From Paenibacillus macerans (GTDB lineage: Bacteria; Bacillota; Bacilli; Paenibacillales; Paenibacillaceae), in the NCBI RefSeq assembly GCF_900454495.1, contig NZ_UGSI01000001.1:1054001-1118000 (forward strand): a DNA stretch of 64,000 nt. The letters are read 5' to 3'. Made by a program: the position numbers and the translations under genes. Shown one piece after another: positions 8,855 to 17,117 of this stretch; position 1 is the stretch's first letter; each line of letters starts with the position of its first letter. Below the pieces are notes generated by a model. It was given only the letters and a program-made list of their open reading frames with translations. It was not told the DNA's origin and did not search any database.

Positions 8855-8894
8855 CGGTACGGCGGATCATAACTGGAGATTCAACGTTTATTAG
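8847..8894 (+). pseudogene. Remnant of a CBM13/ricin-type domain formerly fused to the xylanase
   Basis: Read in the +1 frame relative to the xylanase, this encodes DDNGTADHNWRFNVY then a stop. That is almost the same as the end of the lectin domain of the next gene (DDNGTADHNWRFMLVR). The match is at the same relative place, directly before a stop codon, which fits a deletion that removed most of a C-terminal CBM13 from the GH10 gene. Confidence 0.75.
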
Positions 8895-8920
8895 ATAACT
8901 CATGCAAAGAGGGGAATGAA

Positions 8921-10906
8921 ATGAAAAATAGCAGTCGAATGAAAGCTTTATTATTGGCCTTTGTCATACTGTGGGCAGGAGTGTTGAACGGACAGGTTGC
9001 ACAGGCGGAAACAGCGGCCATCGCTAAAACTCCGGGCAACTCCAACCCATTAATGGATCACAAGCTTGGGGCCGATCCATCCGCGCTGGTCTATAACGGT
9101 AGAGTCTATATTTATATGTCAAGCGATGCTTATGAATATGACAGTAACGGAAAGATCAAGGCCAACTCGTTCAGCAATTTAAATAAAGTGCATCTGATCT
9201 CATCCGACGATATGGTGAATTGGACGGATCACGGGGCTATTCCGGTGGCTGGGTCAGGCGGCATCGCCAAATGGGCGTCGGGTTCTTGGGCACCGGCCGC
9301 AGCGCACAAAAAAATAAATGGCCAGGATAAGTTTTTCCTTTATTTTGCCAATAGCGCTGGAGGGATCGGCGTACTCACGGCGGATAGTCCGATCGGACCG
9401 TGGACGGATCCGCTGGGAAAAGCGCTGGTTTCCTGGAGTACCCCGGGAGTCAGCGGCGTTGTTTGGTTATTTGATCCGGCTGTGCTGGTAGATGATAACG
9501 GCTCCGGCTACTTATATTTTGGCGGGGGAATTCCTGGCGGTGATAATCCAACTCAAAATCAATGGGCAAGTCCCAAGACGGCCCGCGTCATCAAATTAAG
9601 CAGCGATATGATTCATATCGAAGGCAGTGCGCAATTGATTGACGCCCCCTTCTTTTTCGAGGATTCAGGGATCCATAAGTATAACGGAAAATACTATTAT
9701 TCCTATTGCTCCAACTTTGGCGGAAATCATCCGGCGGGCAGCCCGCCTCCCGGTGAAATCGCCTATATGGTGAGCAACAACCCCATGGGGCCGTATACTT
9801 ACGTGAAATCCATCTTGAGGAATCCGGCTGTGTTCTTCGGCGTCGGGGGCAATAATCACCACACCATTTTTAGCTTTAATAATAAGTGGTATATTACCTA
9901 CCATGCCCAAACCGTCAGCAAAGCCCTTTTAGGTGACGGCATGGGGTACCGTTCCCCGCATATCAATGAACTGACGTATAGCGGGAATGAAATCGTACCG
10001 GTTCAGGGCACGATGCAGGGTGTTTCGCAAACAAAGCATCTGAATCCGTATCAAAGAACCGAGGCGGAAACCATCGGGTGGAACGGCGGCATTCTGACCG
10101 AAGTTTCCCAAGCGCCGGGCGGCATGGTGCCAAGCGTAAATATGAATGTAACCGATATCCACAACGGGGACTGGGTTGCAGTGGGGAACGCCGATTTCGG
10201 ATCAACCGGCGCAACATCGTTTAAAGCTAACGTCGCGTCAACGGTGGTAGGACAAATCGAAATTCGCCTCGACAGTCCGAAGGGCCAGGTGATCGGCACG
10301 CTTAATGTCACTCCTACAGGGGGGAACCAGGTTTGGAGATTGCAAGAAACGAATGTTAATCGTGTGACAGGGGTTCATAATATTTACTTTATGTTTAAAG
10401 GCGCCAGCGGCCAGCGTCTGTTCAACTTCGATTATTGGCAGTTTGCGACTTCTTCCGGTGGGGAGACGCCGGTTGAAAACGGCCGCGTATATAAGCTTCA
10501 GAACGTACACAGCAACATGGTGATCGGCATTGCCAATATGTCCACGGCCAACGGCGGGCAGGCGGTCCAATGGGATGACAACGGTACGGCGGATCATGAA
10601 TGGCGGTTTGAGCGCTTAGACAGCGGTTATTACAAGCTGACGAATATCCACAGCGGCAAAGTGCTGGGTATAGAAAACATGTCCACGGCCAGAGGAGCTT
10701 CCGCCGTACAGTGGGACGACAATGGCACGGCCGATCATGAATGGCAGCTCGCGCCGCTGGGCGATGGCAGCTACAAATTGGTCAACCGCCACAGCGGTAT
10801 GGTGCTCGGCGTGGACGGCATGTCCAGGGAAGCAGGCGCAAAAATCGTGCAATGGGACGATAACGGCACCGCAGACCATAACTGGAGATTCATGTTGGTC
10901 AGGTAA
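8921..10906 (+). CDS. Secreted GH43 arabinoxylan arabinofuranohydrolase with CBM6 and CBM13-type domains
   Basis: A 661-residue protein. A signal peptide (about 1-29, ending AQAE) is followed by a GH43 propeller (about 38-350; ADPSALVYNGRVYIY, WLFDPAVLVDDNG, and FFEDSGIHKYNGKYYYSY with the acid Glu), then a CBM6-like beta-sandwich (about 370-515; RTEAETIGWNGG, FNFDYWQF) and a ricin-type domain (about 520-661). The last domain is made of three ~45-residue repeats, each ending QWDDNGTADH-x-W. The domain order is that of enzymes that remove arabinose side chains from arabinoxylan, such as Bacillus XynD. It should work outside the cell with the GH10 xylanase just upstream. Start ATG 8921 follows AGGGGAA. 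Confidence 0.92.
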   Translation: MKNSSRMKALLLAFVILWAGVLNGQVAQAETAAIAKTPGNSNPLMDHKLGADPSALVYNGRVYIYMSSDAYEYDSNGKIKANSFSNLNKVHLISSDDMVNWTDHGAIPVAGSGGIAKWASGSWAPAAAHKKINGQDKFFLYFANSAGGIGVLTADSPIGPWTDPLGKALVSWSTPGVSGVVWLFDPAVLVDDNGSGYLYFGGGIPGGDNPTQNQWASPKTARVIKLSSDMIHIEGSAQLIDAPFFFEDSGIHKYNGKYYYSYCSNFGGNHPAGSPPPGEIAYMVSNNPMGPYTYVKSILRNPAVFFGVGGNNHHTIFSFNNKWYITYHAQTVSKALLGDGMGYRSPHINELTYSGNEIVPVQGTMQGVSQTKHLNPYQRTEAETIGWNGGILTEVSQAPGGMVPSVNMNVTDIHNGDWVAVGNADFGSTGATSFKANVASTVVGQIEIRLDSPKGQVIGTLNVTPTGGNQVWRLQETNVNRVTGVHNIYFMFKGASGQRLFNFDYWQFATSSGGETPVENGRVYKLQNVHSNMVIGIANMSTANGGQAVQWDDNGTADHEWRFERLDSGYYKLTNIHSGKVLGIENMSTARGASAVQWDDNGTADHEWQLAPLGDGSYKLVNRHSGMVLGVDGMSREAGAKIVQWDDNGTADHNWRFMLVR

Positions 10907-10911
10907 CGAAT

Positions 10912-10960
10912 AAGAAATGGCGGTGCAGGGATAACTCCCTTGCACCGCCATTTCTTTGCT
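10912..10960. terminator. Bidirectional terminator between convergent genes
   Basis: A long near-perfect stem, AAATGGCGGTGCAGGG against CCCTTGCACCGCCATTT with a 6-base loop, lies between the convergent arabinofuranosidase and siderophore-permease genes and can serve both strands. Confidence 0.88.
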
Positions 10961-10973
10961 TTTTACATGTTTT

Positions 10974-12023
10974 TTATAACCGATTGCGGTTCCGGTACAG
11001 CAAAATCATAAAAAACGGGGCCCCGATCGCGGCCGTTAAAACGCCGGCGGGGACGTCCCGGGGCAAAAAAGCGGTGCGGGCGATCAGATCGGCAATGAGC
11101 AGGATCAAAGCGCCCAGCAGCGCGCTGATCGGGAGCACGCCGGAAAAGGACGGCCCCGCCAGTTTGCGGGCCATATGCGGCGCCATCAGGCCGATAAAGG
11201 CGATTGCGCCGCCGATGGCCACGGCGGAACCGGCGAGCGAAACGCTTAGGGCGATCAGCAGCAGACGCTGCAGCTGCACGCGGGCGCCGACGCTCGTGGC
11301 GATATCATCGCCGAGGGCCTGGATGTTGACCTGGCGGGCTTGCAGCCAGGTGAGGGCCAGCAATACAGCCGTCCAAGGCAACAGTGTCAGCACGTCATTT
11401 TCCCACGACACGCCATAGATACTGCCGGTCATGAATGTGAGCGATTGGCTGGCCAATTGCAAAGGACCGGAGATGATCAGCATGAACGACAGCGATTTAA
11501 TGGCGGCGGACACGCCGATCCCGATCAGGATGATCCTCAAGGGAGACACGCCCTTTTTCCAGGCCAGCACATACAGTAACGCCGTGACGAGAAACGCGCC
11601 GCCGATCGCGGCGAGCGGCATCCAGTGAATCGAGATGCTGCCCTGAAACAGAAAGATGAACAAGATGGCGCCTAGCGAAGCGCCTTCCGTAATGCCGGCC
11701 ACATCGGGCGAAGCGAGCGGGTTGCGGATGACGCCCTGCAGAATGGCCCCGGCCACCGCCAAAGATGCGCCGACCAGCGCGGCGATAATGATCCGCGGCA
11801 GCCGGATTTTTTGCACGATAACCTGATCCCCGGCTTCAGCCATGCCGAATAAAGATTTGATAACGGTAAGGGGAGGAATATATTTGCTGCTGACGGCAAC
11901 GCTGATGACCATAACCGCCAAACATACTACGGACAACAACAGGCAGATCCAAATCGTTCTTTTTTTCTTCGCCAGTATGGTCGATTTGGCGGCCGAGACT
12001 TCAAGTTTGCCGGGCTTGGCCAT
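10974..12023 (-). CDS. FecCD-family iron-siderophore ABC transporter permease
   Basis: A 349-residue, very hydrophobic protein with about nine to ten membrane helices. FecCD landmarks are visible: LPRIIIAALVGASLAVAGAI, RNPLASPDVAG, FIGLMAPHMARKL and the C-terminal DxxART...PxGVLTAxIGAPFFxxLL. It pairs with the permease immediately upstream; that gene's stop shares one base with this ATG (TGATG), implying translational coupling. Both are transcribed away from the lipoprotein gene at 13.2 kb through a Fur-boxed divergent promoter. The ATPase for the system is not in the cluster, a common arrangement in Bacilli where a shared ATPase may be used (inference). Confidence 0.93.
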   Translation of the reverse strand: MAKPGKLEVSAAKSTILAKKKRTIWICLLLSVVCLAVMVISVAVSSKYIPPLTVIKSLFGMAEAGDQVIVQKIRLPRIIIAALVGASLAVAGAILQGVIRNPLASPDVAGITEGASLGAILFIFLFQGSISIHWMPLAAIGGAFLVTALLYVLAWKKGVSPLRIILIGIGVSAAIKSLSFMLIISGPLQLASQSLTFMTGSIYGVSWENDVLTLLPWTAVLLALTWLQARQVNIQALGDDIATSVGARVQLQRLLLIALSVSLAGSAVAIGGAIAFIGLMAPHMARKLAGPSFSGVLPISALLGALILLIADLIARTAFLPRDVPAGVLTAAIGAPFFMILLYRNRNRL

Positions 12024-13003
12024 CAGTTTTTCACCCCTTTTCTTGCGATATATACGAAAAACGGTACTCCGAGCAGCGCGGTCATGACCCCGACCGGAAC
12101 TTCCTTGGGCATGGCGATGTACCTTGAGCCGATGTCGGCCGACACCAAGAGCAAGGCCCCGAACAAGGCGCAGTAAGGCAAGATCCAGCGGTAATCCGCG
12201 CCTATGAAATAGCGGACGATATGCGGGATAATGATCCCGACAAACGCGATCGGACCGGCTACCGCAACCGACCCTCCGGCGAGCAGAATCACGGCCGCCG
12301 TAGCCAAAGTTTTAATTCGGCCCGTGCGTTGCCCGAGCCCTTGCGCTACGGTATCTCCCATTGCCAGGATATTCAGCTGTCCGGACAGAAGGAGAGCGAT
12401 AACCATCCCGGCCCCCATATAAGGAAGAACGGCAACGAGTTGGTCCATTCCCCGTCCCGCAACGGATCCGACCAGCCAGACGAGCACCTGATCGAACATT
12501 TTGCCGTCGGAGAGCATCAGTCCCTGCGTGAGCGAGTAGAAAAAAGCGGCCATCGAAGCGCCGGCAAGCGTGATTTTGAGCGGCGTCATGCCGTCACGTC
12601 CGATGCTTCCGAGCAAAAACACGACCATTCCGCTTAAGGCCGCTCCGGTCAAAGCAACCCAGGTAAGGGGCTGCATGCCCGATATGCCCAGCCACCCGGT
12701 CGCCAGGATAATGAAGAAGGCCGCGCCGGAGTTAACGCCAAGCGTGCTCGGCGAAGCGATCGGGTTGCGGGTGACGACCTGCATCAGCGCTCCCGCAACC
12801 GCGAGGCAAGCGCCGACAGCGGCGGCGATAAAGGCCCGCGGTACCCGGGCCGTCTGAATGAGCAGATGCTCGTTGCTGCCGTTTGGGCGGACAAACGATT
12901 CCCACACGGTACCGAAAGGGATGTCCGTCACGCCGAAGCTGATGCTGCAAACGAGGGCTGCGGCCAGGGCAAATAGCGAAATCAATAAGCCGAAACCTTT
13001 CAT
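12023..13003 (-). CDS. FecCD-family iron-siderophore ABC transporter permease
   Basis: A 326-residue membrane protein with FecCD motifs VPRAFIAAAVGACLAVAGAL, RNPIASPSTLG and FVGIIIPHIVRYF. The frame is open to an ATG at 13045, but that ATG has no ribosome site and lies at about the predicted transcription start (minus-strand -10 at 13049-13054), so the ATG at 13003 is the better start. It is the first gene of a two-permease operon and forms the heteromeric channel with the next gene. Expression should be repressed by Fur-iron through the box at 13077-13097. Confidence 0.92.
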   Translation of the reverse strand: MKGFGLLISLFALAAALVCSISFGVTDIPFGTVWESFVRPNGSNEHLLIQTARVPRAFIAAAVGACLAVAGALMQVVTRNPIASPSTLGVNSGAAFFIILATGWLGISGMQPLTWVALTGAALSGMVVFLLGSIGRDGMTPLKITLAGASMAAFFYSLTQGLMLSDGKMFDQVLVWLVGSVAGRGMDQLVAVLPYMGAGMVIALLLSGQLNILAMGDTVAQGLGQRTGRIKTLATAAVILLAGGSVAVAGPIAFVGIIIPHIVRYFIGADYRWILPYCALFGALLLVSADIGSRYIAMPKEVPVGVMTALLGVPFFVYIARKGVKN

Positions 13004-13048
13004 GAGGCAAATTCCCACTTTCCAGTTCAAGAAAATAATATCCATTAA

Positions 13049-13077
13049 ATATTAGAAGATGCGGTGCGGACTGTCAA
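13049..13077 (-). promoter_or_regulatory. Promoter of the siderophore permease operon
   Basis: On the minus strand a perfect -35 TTGACA (13072-13077) and a -10 TAATAT (13049-13054) are separated by 17 bases. The predicted start point is about 13042, which decides the translation start of the first permease. Confidence 0.8.
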
Positions 13078-13097
13078 TGATTATGAGAATCATTCTT
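13077..13097. promoter_or_regulatory. Fur box 1
   Basis: TGATTATGAGAATCATTCT matches the 19-bp Fur consensus at about 15 positions and touches the -35 box of the minus-strand promoter while lying just upstream of the plus-strand one, so a single bound Fur dimer could affect both. Confidence 0.75.
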
Positions 13098-13103
13098 AAT
13101 GGA

Positions 13104-13132
13104 TTGACAAGAGGTCTGACATGCTTTATAGT
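13104..13132 (+). promoter_or_regulatory. Promoter of the siderophore-binding lipoprotein gene
   Basis: A perfect -35 TTGACA (13104-13109) and -10 TATAGT (13127-13132) are separated by 17 bases, on the plus strand. The expected start point is about 13139. Confidence 0.8.
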
Positions 13133-13147
13133 TTTGAACATCGTGGT

Positions 13148-13166
13148 GAAGATGATAATCATTATC
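13148..13166. promoter_or_regulatory. Fur box 2
   Basis: GAAGATGATAATCATTATC agrees with the Fur consensus at 17 of 19 positions. It lies just downstream of the predicted start of the plus-strand transcript, where binding blocks elongation or promoter clearance. Confidence 0.88.
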
Positions 13167-13212
13167 ACCTATAACAAGTACTTTGCAGACATATTTTTAA
13201 GGGGGATCATTA

Positions 13213-14256
13213 ATGAGCTTTACTCGTAATCACATCATCCGAAAACGCGCCGTATGGTGGGGGCTCGCCATTTTGGCGCTCATGCTGGCGCTGAGCGGAT
13301 GCGGAAGCAATCAAAGCCAAGGAGCTTCCGATAATACCACCAAAGCGTCAAACGGGACGCCTTCCGCGGAGAATGGTAACTCTAGCGGTAATACGGCCGC
13401 CGGCGCTGTCCGTACCGTTAAACATGCGATGGGAGAGACGAAAATAGAAGGTACGCCGAAGCGGGTCGTCGTTTTGACCAATGAAGGCACGGAAGCGCTG
13501 CTTGCTCTGGGAGTTAAACCGGTCGGCGCCGTCCGCTCCTGGACGGGGGACCCATGGTATGCGCATATTAAAGACGAGATGGACGGGGTTGAAGTAGTTG
13601 GCGAGGAGAGCCAGCCGAATCTGGAATTGATCGCCGGACTGCAGCCTGATTTGATCATCGGGAACAAGATGCGCCAGGAGAAAGTTTACGAGCAACTAAA
13701 TGCGATCGCGCCTACGGTGATGTCCGAAGACCTGCGCGGCAACTGGATGGACAACTTCAAGCTGTACGCCGAAGCGCTTGGAATGACCGACAAAGGCGAC
13801 GAACTGCTGGCCGCCTTCGAAGCGCGGATCGAAGACTTTAAAGCCAAAGCCGGCGATAAGCTGAAAGAAACGGTATCAGTGGTCCGGTTCATGGACGGCA
13901 AAACCCGCGTATATCACACGAACACGTTCTCCGGAATTATTTTTGAGCAGCTTGGCATCGCCAGAAATGAAATGACGAAAAACGCCAAAGATACGTTCGT
14001 CGATGAAATTACGAAAGAACGGTTGTCCGAAGCGGACGCCGACCGGTTGTTCTACTTTACTTATGACATAGGCGACGGCAAAGCCAACCAGACCGAACTG
14101 GACTGGACGAACGATCCGCTGTGGAAAAACCTGAACGCGGTGAAAAACGGCAAAGCCTATAAAGTGGACGACGCCATCTGGAATACTGCCGGCGGCATCA
14201 AAGCGGCAAATCTGATGCTTGACCAGCTGTCCGAGATATACGGGCTTGAAAAGTAA
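13213..14256 (+). CDS. Iron-siderophore ABC transporter substrate-binding lipoprotein
   Basis: A 347-residue lipoprotein. The signal peptide has lipobox LALSGC (Cys about 31), followed by a low-complexity Ser/Asn/Gly linker and a class III periplasmic-binding (helical-backbone) fold: RVVVLTNEGTEALLALGVKPVG, LELIAGLQPDLIIG and the C-terminal region ending in LDQLSEIYG. The pattern fits the ferric citrate/hydroxamate group (FecB/YfmC type). It is divergent from its two permeases and shares their Fur-controlled intergenic region. Start ATG 13213 follows AAGGGGGATC. A terminator directly follows. Confidence 0.92.
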   Translation: MSFTRNHIIRKRAVWWGLAILALMLALSGCGSNQSQGASDNTTKASNGTPSAENGNSSGNTAAGAVRTVKHAMGETKIEGTPKRVVVLTNEGTEALLALGVKPVGAVRSWTGDPWYAHIKDEMDGVEVVGEESQPNLELIAGLQPDLIIGNKMRQEKVYEQLNAIAPTVMSEDLRGNWMDNFKLYAEALGMTDKGDELLAAFEARIEDFKAKAGDKLKETVSVVRFMDGKTRVYHTNTFSGIIFEQLGIARNEMTKNAKDTFVDEITKERLSEADADRLFYFTYDIGDGKANQTELDWTNDPLWKNLNAVKNGKAYKVDDAIWNTAGGIKAANLMLDQLSEIYGLEK

Positions 14257-14281
14257 CTTAAATATTTAAAGGCTGCACAGT

Positions 14282-14318
14282 AAGAGGCCGTTTCCAACCA
14301 TGGGAACCGGCCTCTTTT
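14282..14318 (+). terminator. Rho-independent terminator
   Basis: AAGAGGCCG / CGGCCTCTTTT flank a hairpin with a secondary TTCC/GGAA pairing, directly after the siderophore-binding gene. Confidence 0.85.
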
Positions 14319-14375
14319 GATTTCACGCTGGGGAATCGCTAGCTGTCGCGGAAATCAGGGAAAATGTTTTCGGCG

Positions 14376-15248
14376 TTATTTCGCCGTCCGGGCGAACCTC
14401 CCCAAGATTTCCGTGGACTGCACCACGTTCATGAATGCCTGCGGGTCGGTTTCGGCCACCGCTTTGCGGACGGCGGCCAGTTCGTATCGCGTCGTTACCG
14501 TCATGAGCATATAATTTTTCTCTTCACTGTACCCGCCCTCCGAGTGGATGCACGTGATGCCGTGATGCAGCTGGCGCAAGCGGCAAAGCATTTTCTCTTT
14601 TTGCTTGGTGATGATAAAGCAGGTCACCTTGATATGTCCGACATGGATCATGTCGACGACCTTGCCTTTGACGAAGGTCGACAGCATGGAGTAGAGGGCC
14701 AGGTCCCAGCTCTGCAGAAATCCGAGCGCCACGATCACGATGCCGTTCAAGAGGAACAAAATGTTGCCCATGGCCACGTCATGTTTACGGGTAACGATCG
14801 ATCCGAGAATATCGAAGCCGCCGGTCGAGCCGCCTACGCGCAGCGAAAAGCCGATGCCCGCCGCCGAGATGATCCCGCCGCACACGGCGCCGAGAATCGG
14901 GTCGTTGGTCACCTGGATCTGCGGGATGATCGCCATAAACCACGTCGTGCTCGCGACGGAAATACAGCTTAAAATGATGTACCGCCGCCCGACCGCTTTC
15001 CAGCCCCAGGCGATAAGAGGGACATTCAGCAGAAAGTACAGAATCGATATATTCCAGTCCGTAAAATAACCGATAAAGGAGGCAACCCCTGTCAGCCCGC
15101 CGGACAGCAGCTTGTGGGGGATCAGAAACAAATTAAGCCCGGCGGCGACGAGCAGCGCGGAAACGAGGATGATTCCCACTTCCTGAGCCGGTTTTAAGGC
15201 GGCTTTGACCGGTTTGGGGATGATCGGAACATATTGATTCAGGTTCAT
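14376..15248 (-). CDS. YitT-family membrane protein (DUF161/DUF2179)
   Basis: A 290-residue protein with about five to six membrane helices (residues about 20-180), including the conserved GLTGVASFIGY and GGSTGGFDILGSIVTRK stretches. A soluble C-terminal DUF2179 domain (about 205-290, GGYSEEKNYMLMTVTTRYE) follows. Members of this family in Bacilli (YitT, YqfU, YpjC) are of uncertain function. It lies convergent with the siderophore lipoprotein gene. The start ATG 15248 is followed directly by the family N-terminal amphipathic segment; the ribosome site is AAGAAGGG upstream on the minus strand. Confidence 0.88.
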   Translation of the reverse strand: MNLNQYVPIIPKPVKAALKPAQEVGIILVSALLVAAGLNLFLIPHKLLSGGLTGVASFIGYFTDWNISILYFLLNVPLIAWGWKAVGRRYIILSCISVASTTWFMAIIPQIQVTNDPILGAVCGGIISAAGIGFSLRVGGSTGGFDILGSIVTRKHDVAMGNILFLLNGIVIVALGFLQSWDLALYSMLSTFVKGKVVDMIHVGHIKVTCFIITKQKEKMLCRLRQLHHGITCIHSEGGYSEEKNYMLMTVTTRYELAAVRKAVAETDPQAFMNVVQSTEILGRFARTAK

Positions 15249-15608
15249 GTCTAACCCTTCTTTTCTTTAAAGGTTGTGCAAAAAGTCTTCTTTCCATGAC
15301 GGAGCAGTTCATGATGTCGGCATCGAGATATTTCGATAAAAAATTGTTATCGGATTAAATTATCATTTTTATCACTCATAAGGACTATGATCTGCGTCAC
15401 GAAAAACAATGTTCAATAATATGTCATTCCGTTTTTGCCGGGCGGTTATACGTTTTTTCCATGATTTATTTTGCCTTGTCTTTCTGTGCTTTTGAGGAAC
15501 CGGGCCGGACTTATTTTAAAAGCATGGTTTATATATGGTCGTCCGGCATGGGAAAAGCTGAATCGGGGCATGTTATGGATAATTCTTGATTGAAAGAAAG
15601 GGATATCC
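15249..15608. other. Intergenic region with nothing assigned
   Basis: The AT-rich spacer holds the promoters of the divergent YitT and SASP genes. I could not fix reliable sigma-A or sigma-G boxes, and I see no repeat, RNA or extra gene. Confidence 0.5.
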
Positions 15609-15896
15609 ATGGTAAAAAGAAAAGGAAACGGTCCGGCGGCGGAGGGCGCCAATGAAGCGGACCTGAAGCAGTTCAAAGCGGAGGTTATGCGGCGTGAAGG
15701 TTATCCTGTCGATCCGCAGCATCCGGACGACGTGAAATACGAGGTGGCCGAATCGCTTGGCGTGCCGCTAAAGGAAGGCGATAACGGGGATTTGACCTCG
15801 GAGGAGGCCGGTAAAATCGGCGGTGCCATCGGCGGCTCGATGGTCCGGGAAATGATCCGTTTGGCCAAGCAGAAGCTGAGCGATTCGCAGCGGTAA
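15609..15896 (+). CDS. Alpha/beta-type small acid-soluble spore protein
   Basis: A 95-residue protein. The SASP domain occupies the C-terminal half: VKYEVAESLGVPL aligns with the classical MKYEIAxEFGVxL, and the second motif AGKIGGAIGGSMVREMI matches the DNA-binding helix that is usually RANGSVGGEITKRLV. The N-terminal 40 residues (FKAEVMRREGYPV) are seen in Paenibacillus-type members. It should coat DNA in the forespore and protect it from damage. The variant second motif (LTSEEAGKIGG) is normal for this subgroup. A ribosome site GAAAGAAAGGG precedes ATG 15609. Confidence 0.88.
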   Translation: MVKRKGNGPAAEGANEADLKQFKAEVMRREGYPVDPQHPDDVKYEVAESLGVPLKEGDNGDLTSEEAGKIGGAIGGSMVREMIRLAKQKLSDSQR

Positions 15897-15979
15897 GCGT
15901 ATTATGGCTGGGGCGAACTTGAAGGCATCGCCGGCGTCTCGCCCCGGTCAACATCGTGATCGATTGGAGGAAACAGGCC

Positions 15980-16915
15980 ATGAACGAGCTCGATCGGCTG
16001 GAAGCATACTTATCGGAATGGGTGGAAACGAGCCGGCTGGAAAGCGCAAAGGGGACCGTGGCCACGTACATTCCCGAATTGTCGAAATCGCCCAAGCATC
16101 TGCTGGGGATTCATCTGATCGATGCGGGAGGAAGATCTGTAAGCGTTGGAGATGCCCAGGCTCCGTTTACGATGCAGAGCATCTCTAAGGTGTTTACGTT
16201 GATCCTTGCGTTGATGGATCATGGAGAAGAAGCGGTTTTTTCCAAGGTGGGCATGGAGCCTACGGGCGACAACTTTAATTCGATCATGAAGCTCGAGCTG
16301 GTGCAGCCGGCGATTCCGTTTAACCCGCTGATCAACGCGGGGGCGATCGTGGTGTCTTCGATGATCAAAGGCGACGGCGCGTTGAACAAATCGGCCCGCA
16401 TCCTGGATTTTTTTCGCGAATTGGCCGGGAATCCCGCGCTGGATTACAATTTGGAGGTGTACCGGTCGGAGGCGGCGACGGGCCATCTGAACCGCTCGAT
16501 GGCTTATTTTTTGCTCGATAAAGGGACGCTGGGTTGCGATGTGGAACAGGTGTTGGAGGTTTACTTCCGCCACTGCTCGATCGAGGTAACTTGCGCCGAT
16601 TTGGCCCGTATGGCTTTGGTGCTGGCTATGGACGGCACGGACCCGATTACCGGCAAGGAGCTGGTTCCCCGGCGCTTTGTGCAGATCGCCAAAACGTTTA
16701 TGGTGACTTGCGGAATGTACAACGGCTCGGGCGAATTTGCGATCGGAGCGGGATTGCCGGCCAAGAGCGGCGTATCGGGCGGGATTTTGTCCCTTGTGCC
16801 CGGGCGCTGGGGAATTGGCGTGGTAGGACCGGCGCTAAACCCGAAAGGAAACAGTATCGCGGGCGTCCATTTGCTGGAGCGGTTGTCGCGCGAGTTTAAC
16901 TGGAGCATTTTTTAA
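15980..16915 (+). CDS. glsA: Glutaminase A
   Basis: A 311-residue serine-dependent glutaminase that hydrolyses L-glutamine to glutamate and ammonia. The beta-lactamase-like fold shows the catalytic Ser67-x-x-Lys70 in MQSISKVFT, followed by FNPLINAGAI, TGHLNRSMAYFL and AGLPAKSGVSGGI. The length is typical of the family (about 305-330). A GTG at 15956 is in frame, but ATG 15980 has GGAGG ten bases upstream and is preferred. It stands alone between the SASP gene and a dispersed repeat. B. subtilis has paralogues (YbgJ/YlaM) next to transporters; none is present here. Confidence 0.93.
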   Translation: MNELDRLEAYLSEWVETSRLESAKGTVATYIPELSKSPKHLLGIHLIDAGGRSVSVGDAQAPFTMQSISKVFTLILALMDHGEEAVFSKVGMEPTGDNFNSIMKLELVQPAIPFNPLINAGAIVVSSMIKGDGALNKSARILDFFRELAGNPALDYNLEVYRSEAATGHLNRSMAYFLLDKGTLGCDVEQVLEVYFRHCSIEVTCADLARMALVLAMDGTDPITGKELVPRRFVQIAKTFMVTCGMYNGSGEFAIGAGLPAKSGVSGGILSLVPGRWGIGVVGPALNPKGNSIAGVHLLERLSREFNWSIF

Positions 16916-16934
16916 GATGATAAGAATTTATGAT

Positions 16935-16994
16935 GCGGTTCATTTCCGGTCAAAAGCTGCTTATTATCGAATAGACTCAAAAGAGATGTACGCC
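16935..16994 (+). repeat. Dispersed long intergenic repeat, copy 2 (partial)
   Basis: GGTTCATTTCCGGTCAAAAG, then GCTTATTATCGAATAGACTC and AAAAGAGATGTA, match the core of copies 1 (5.8 kb) and 3 (42.1 kb, inverted). The flanking blocks of those copies are absent or degraded here. Downstream to 17117 is an AT-rich stretch that should hold the promoter of the sugar-binding protein gene. Confidence 0.72.
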
Positions 16995-17117
16995 TGATCC
17001 ATATTTTCGAGGAATTTTATAACAAATCGTGCATTTTTCTCATATCCTCTTCCATTTGAACTAGTTACTATAGAGATGTAAACAAGTTACTCAGAAGCGA
17101 ATGGGAGGGGTTCATCC

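Noticed and set aside
13003..13045. Longer N-terminus (14 extra residues) for the first siderophore permease
   Set aside because: The ATG at 13045 has no ribosome site and lies at the predicted transcription start.
14376..15248. YitT gene as part of the siderophore system
   Set aside because: It is convergent with the lipoprotein gene, has a terminator between, and no Fur box of its own.
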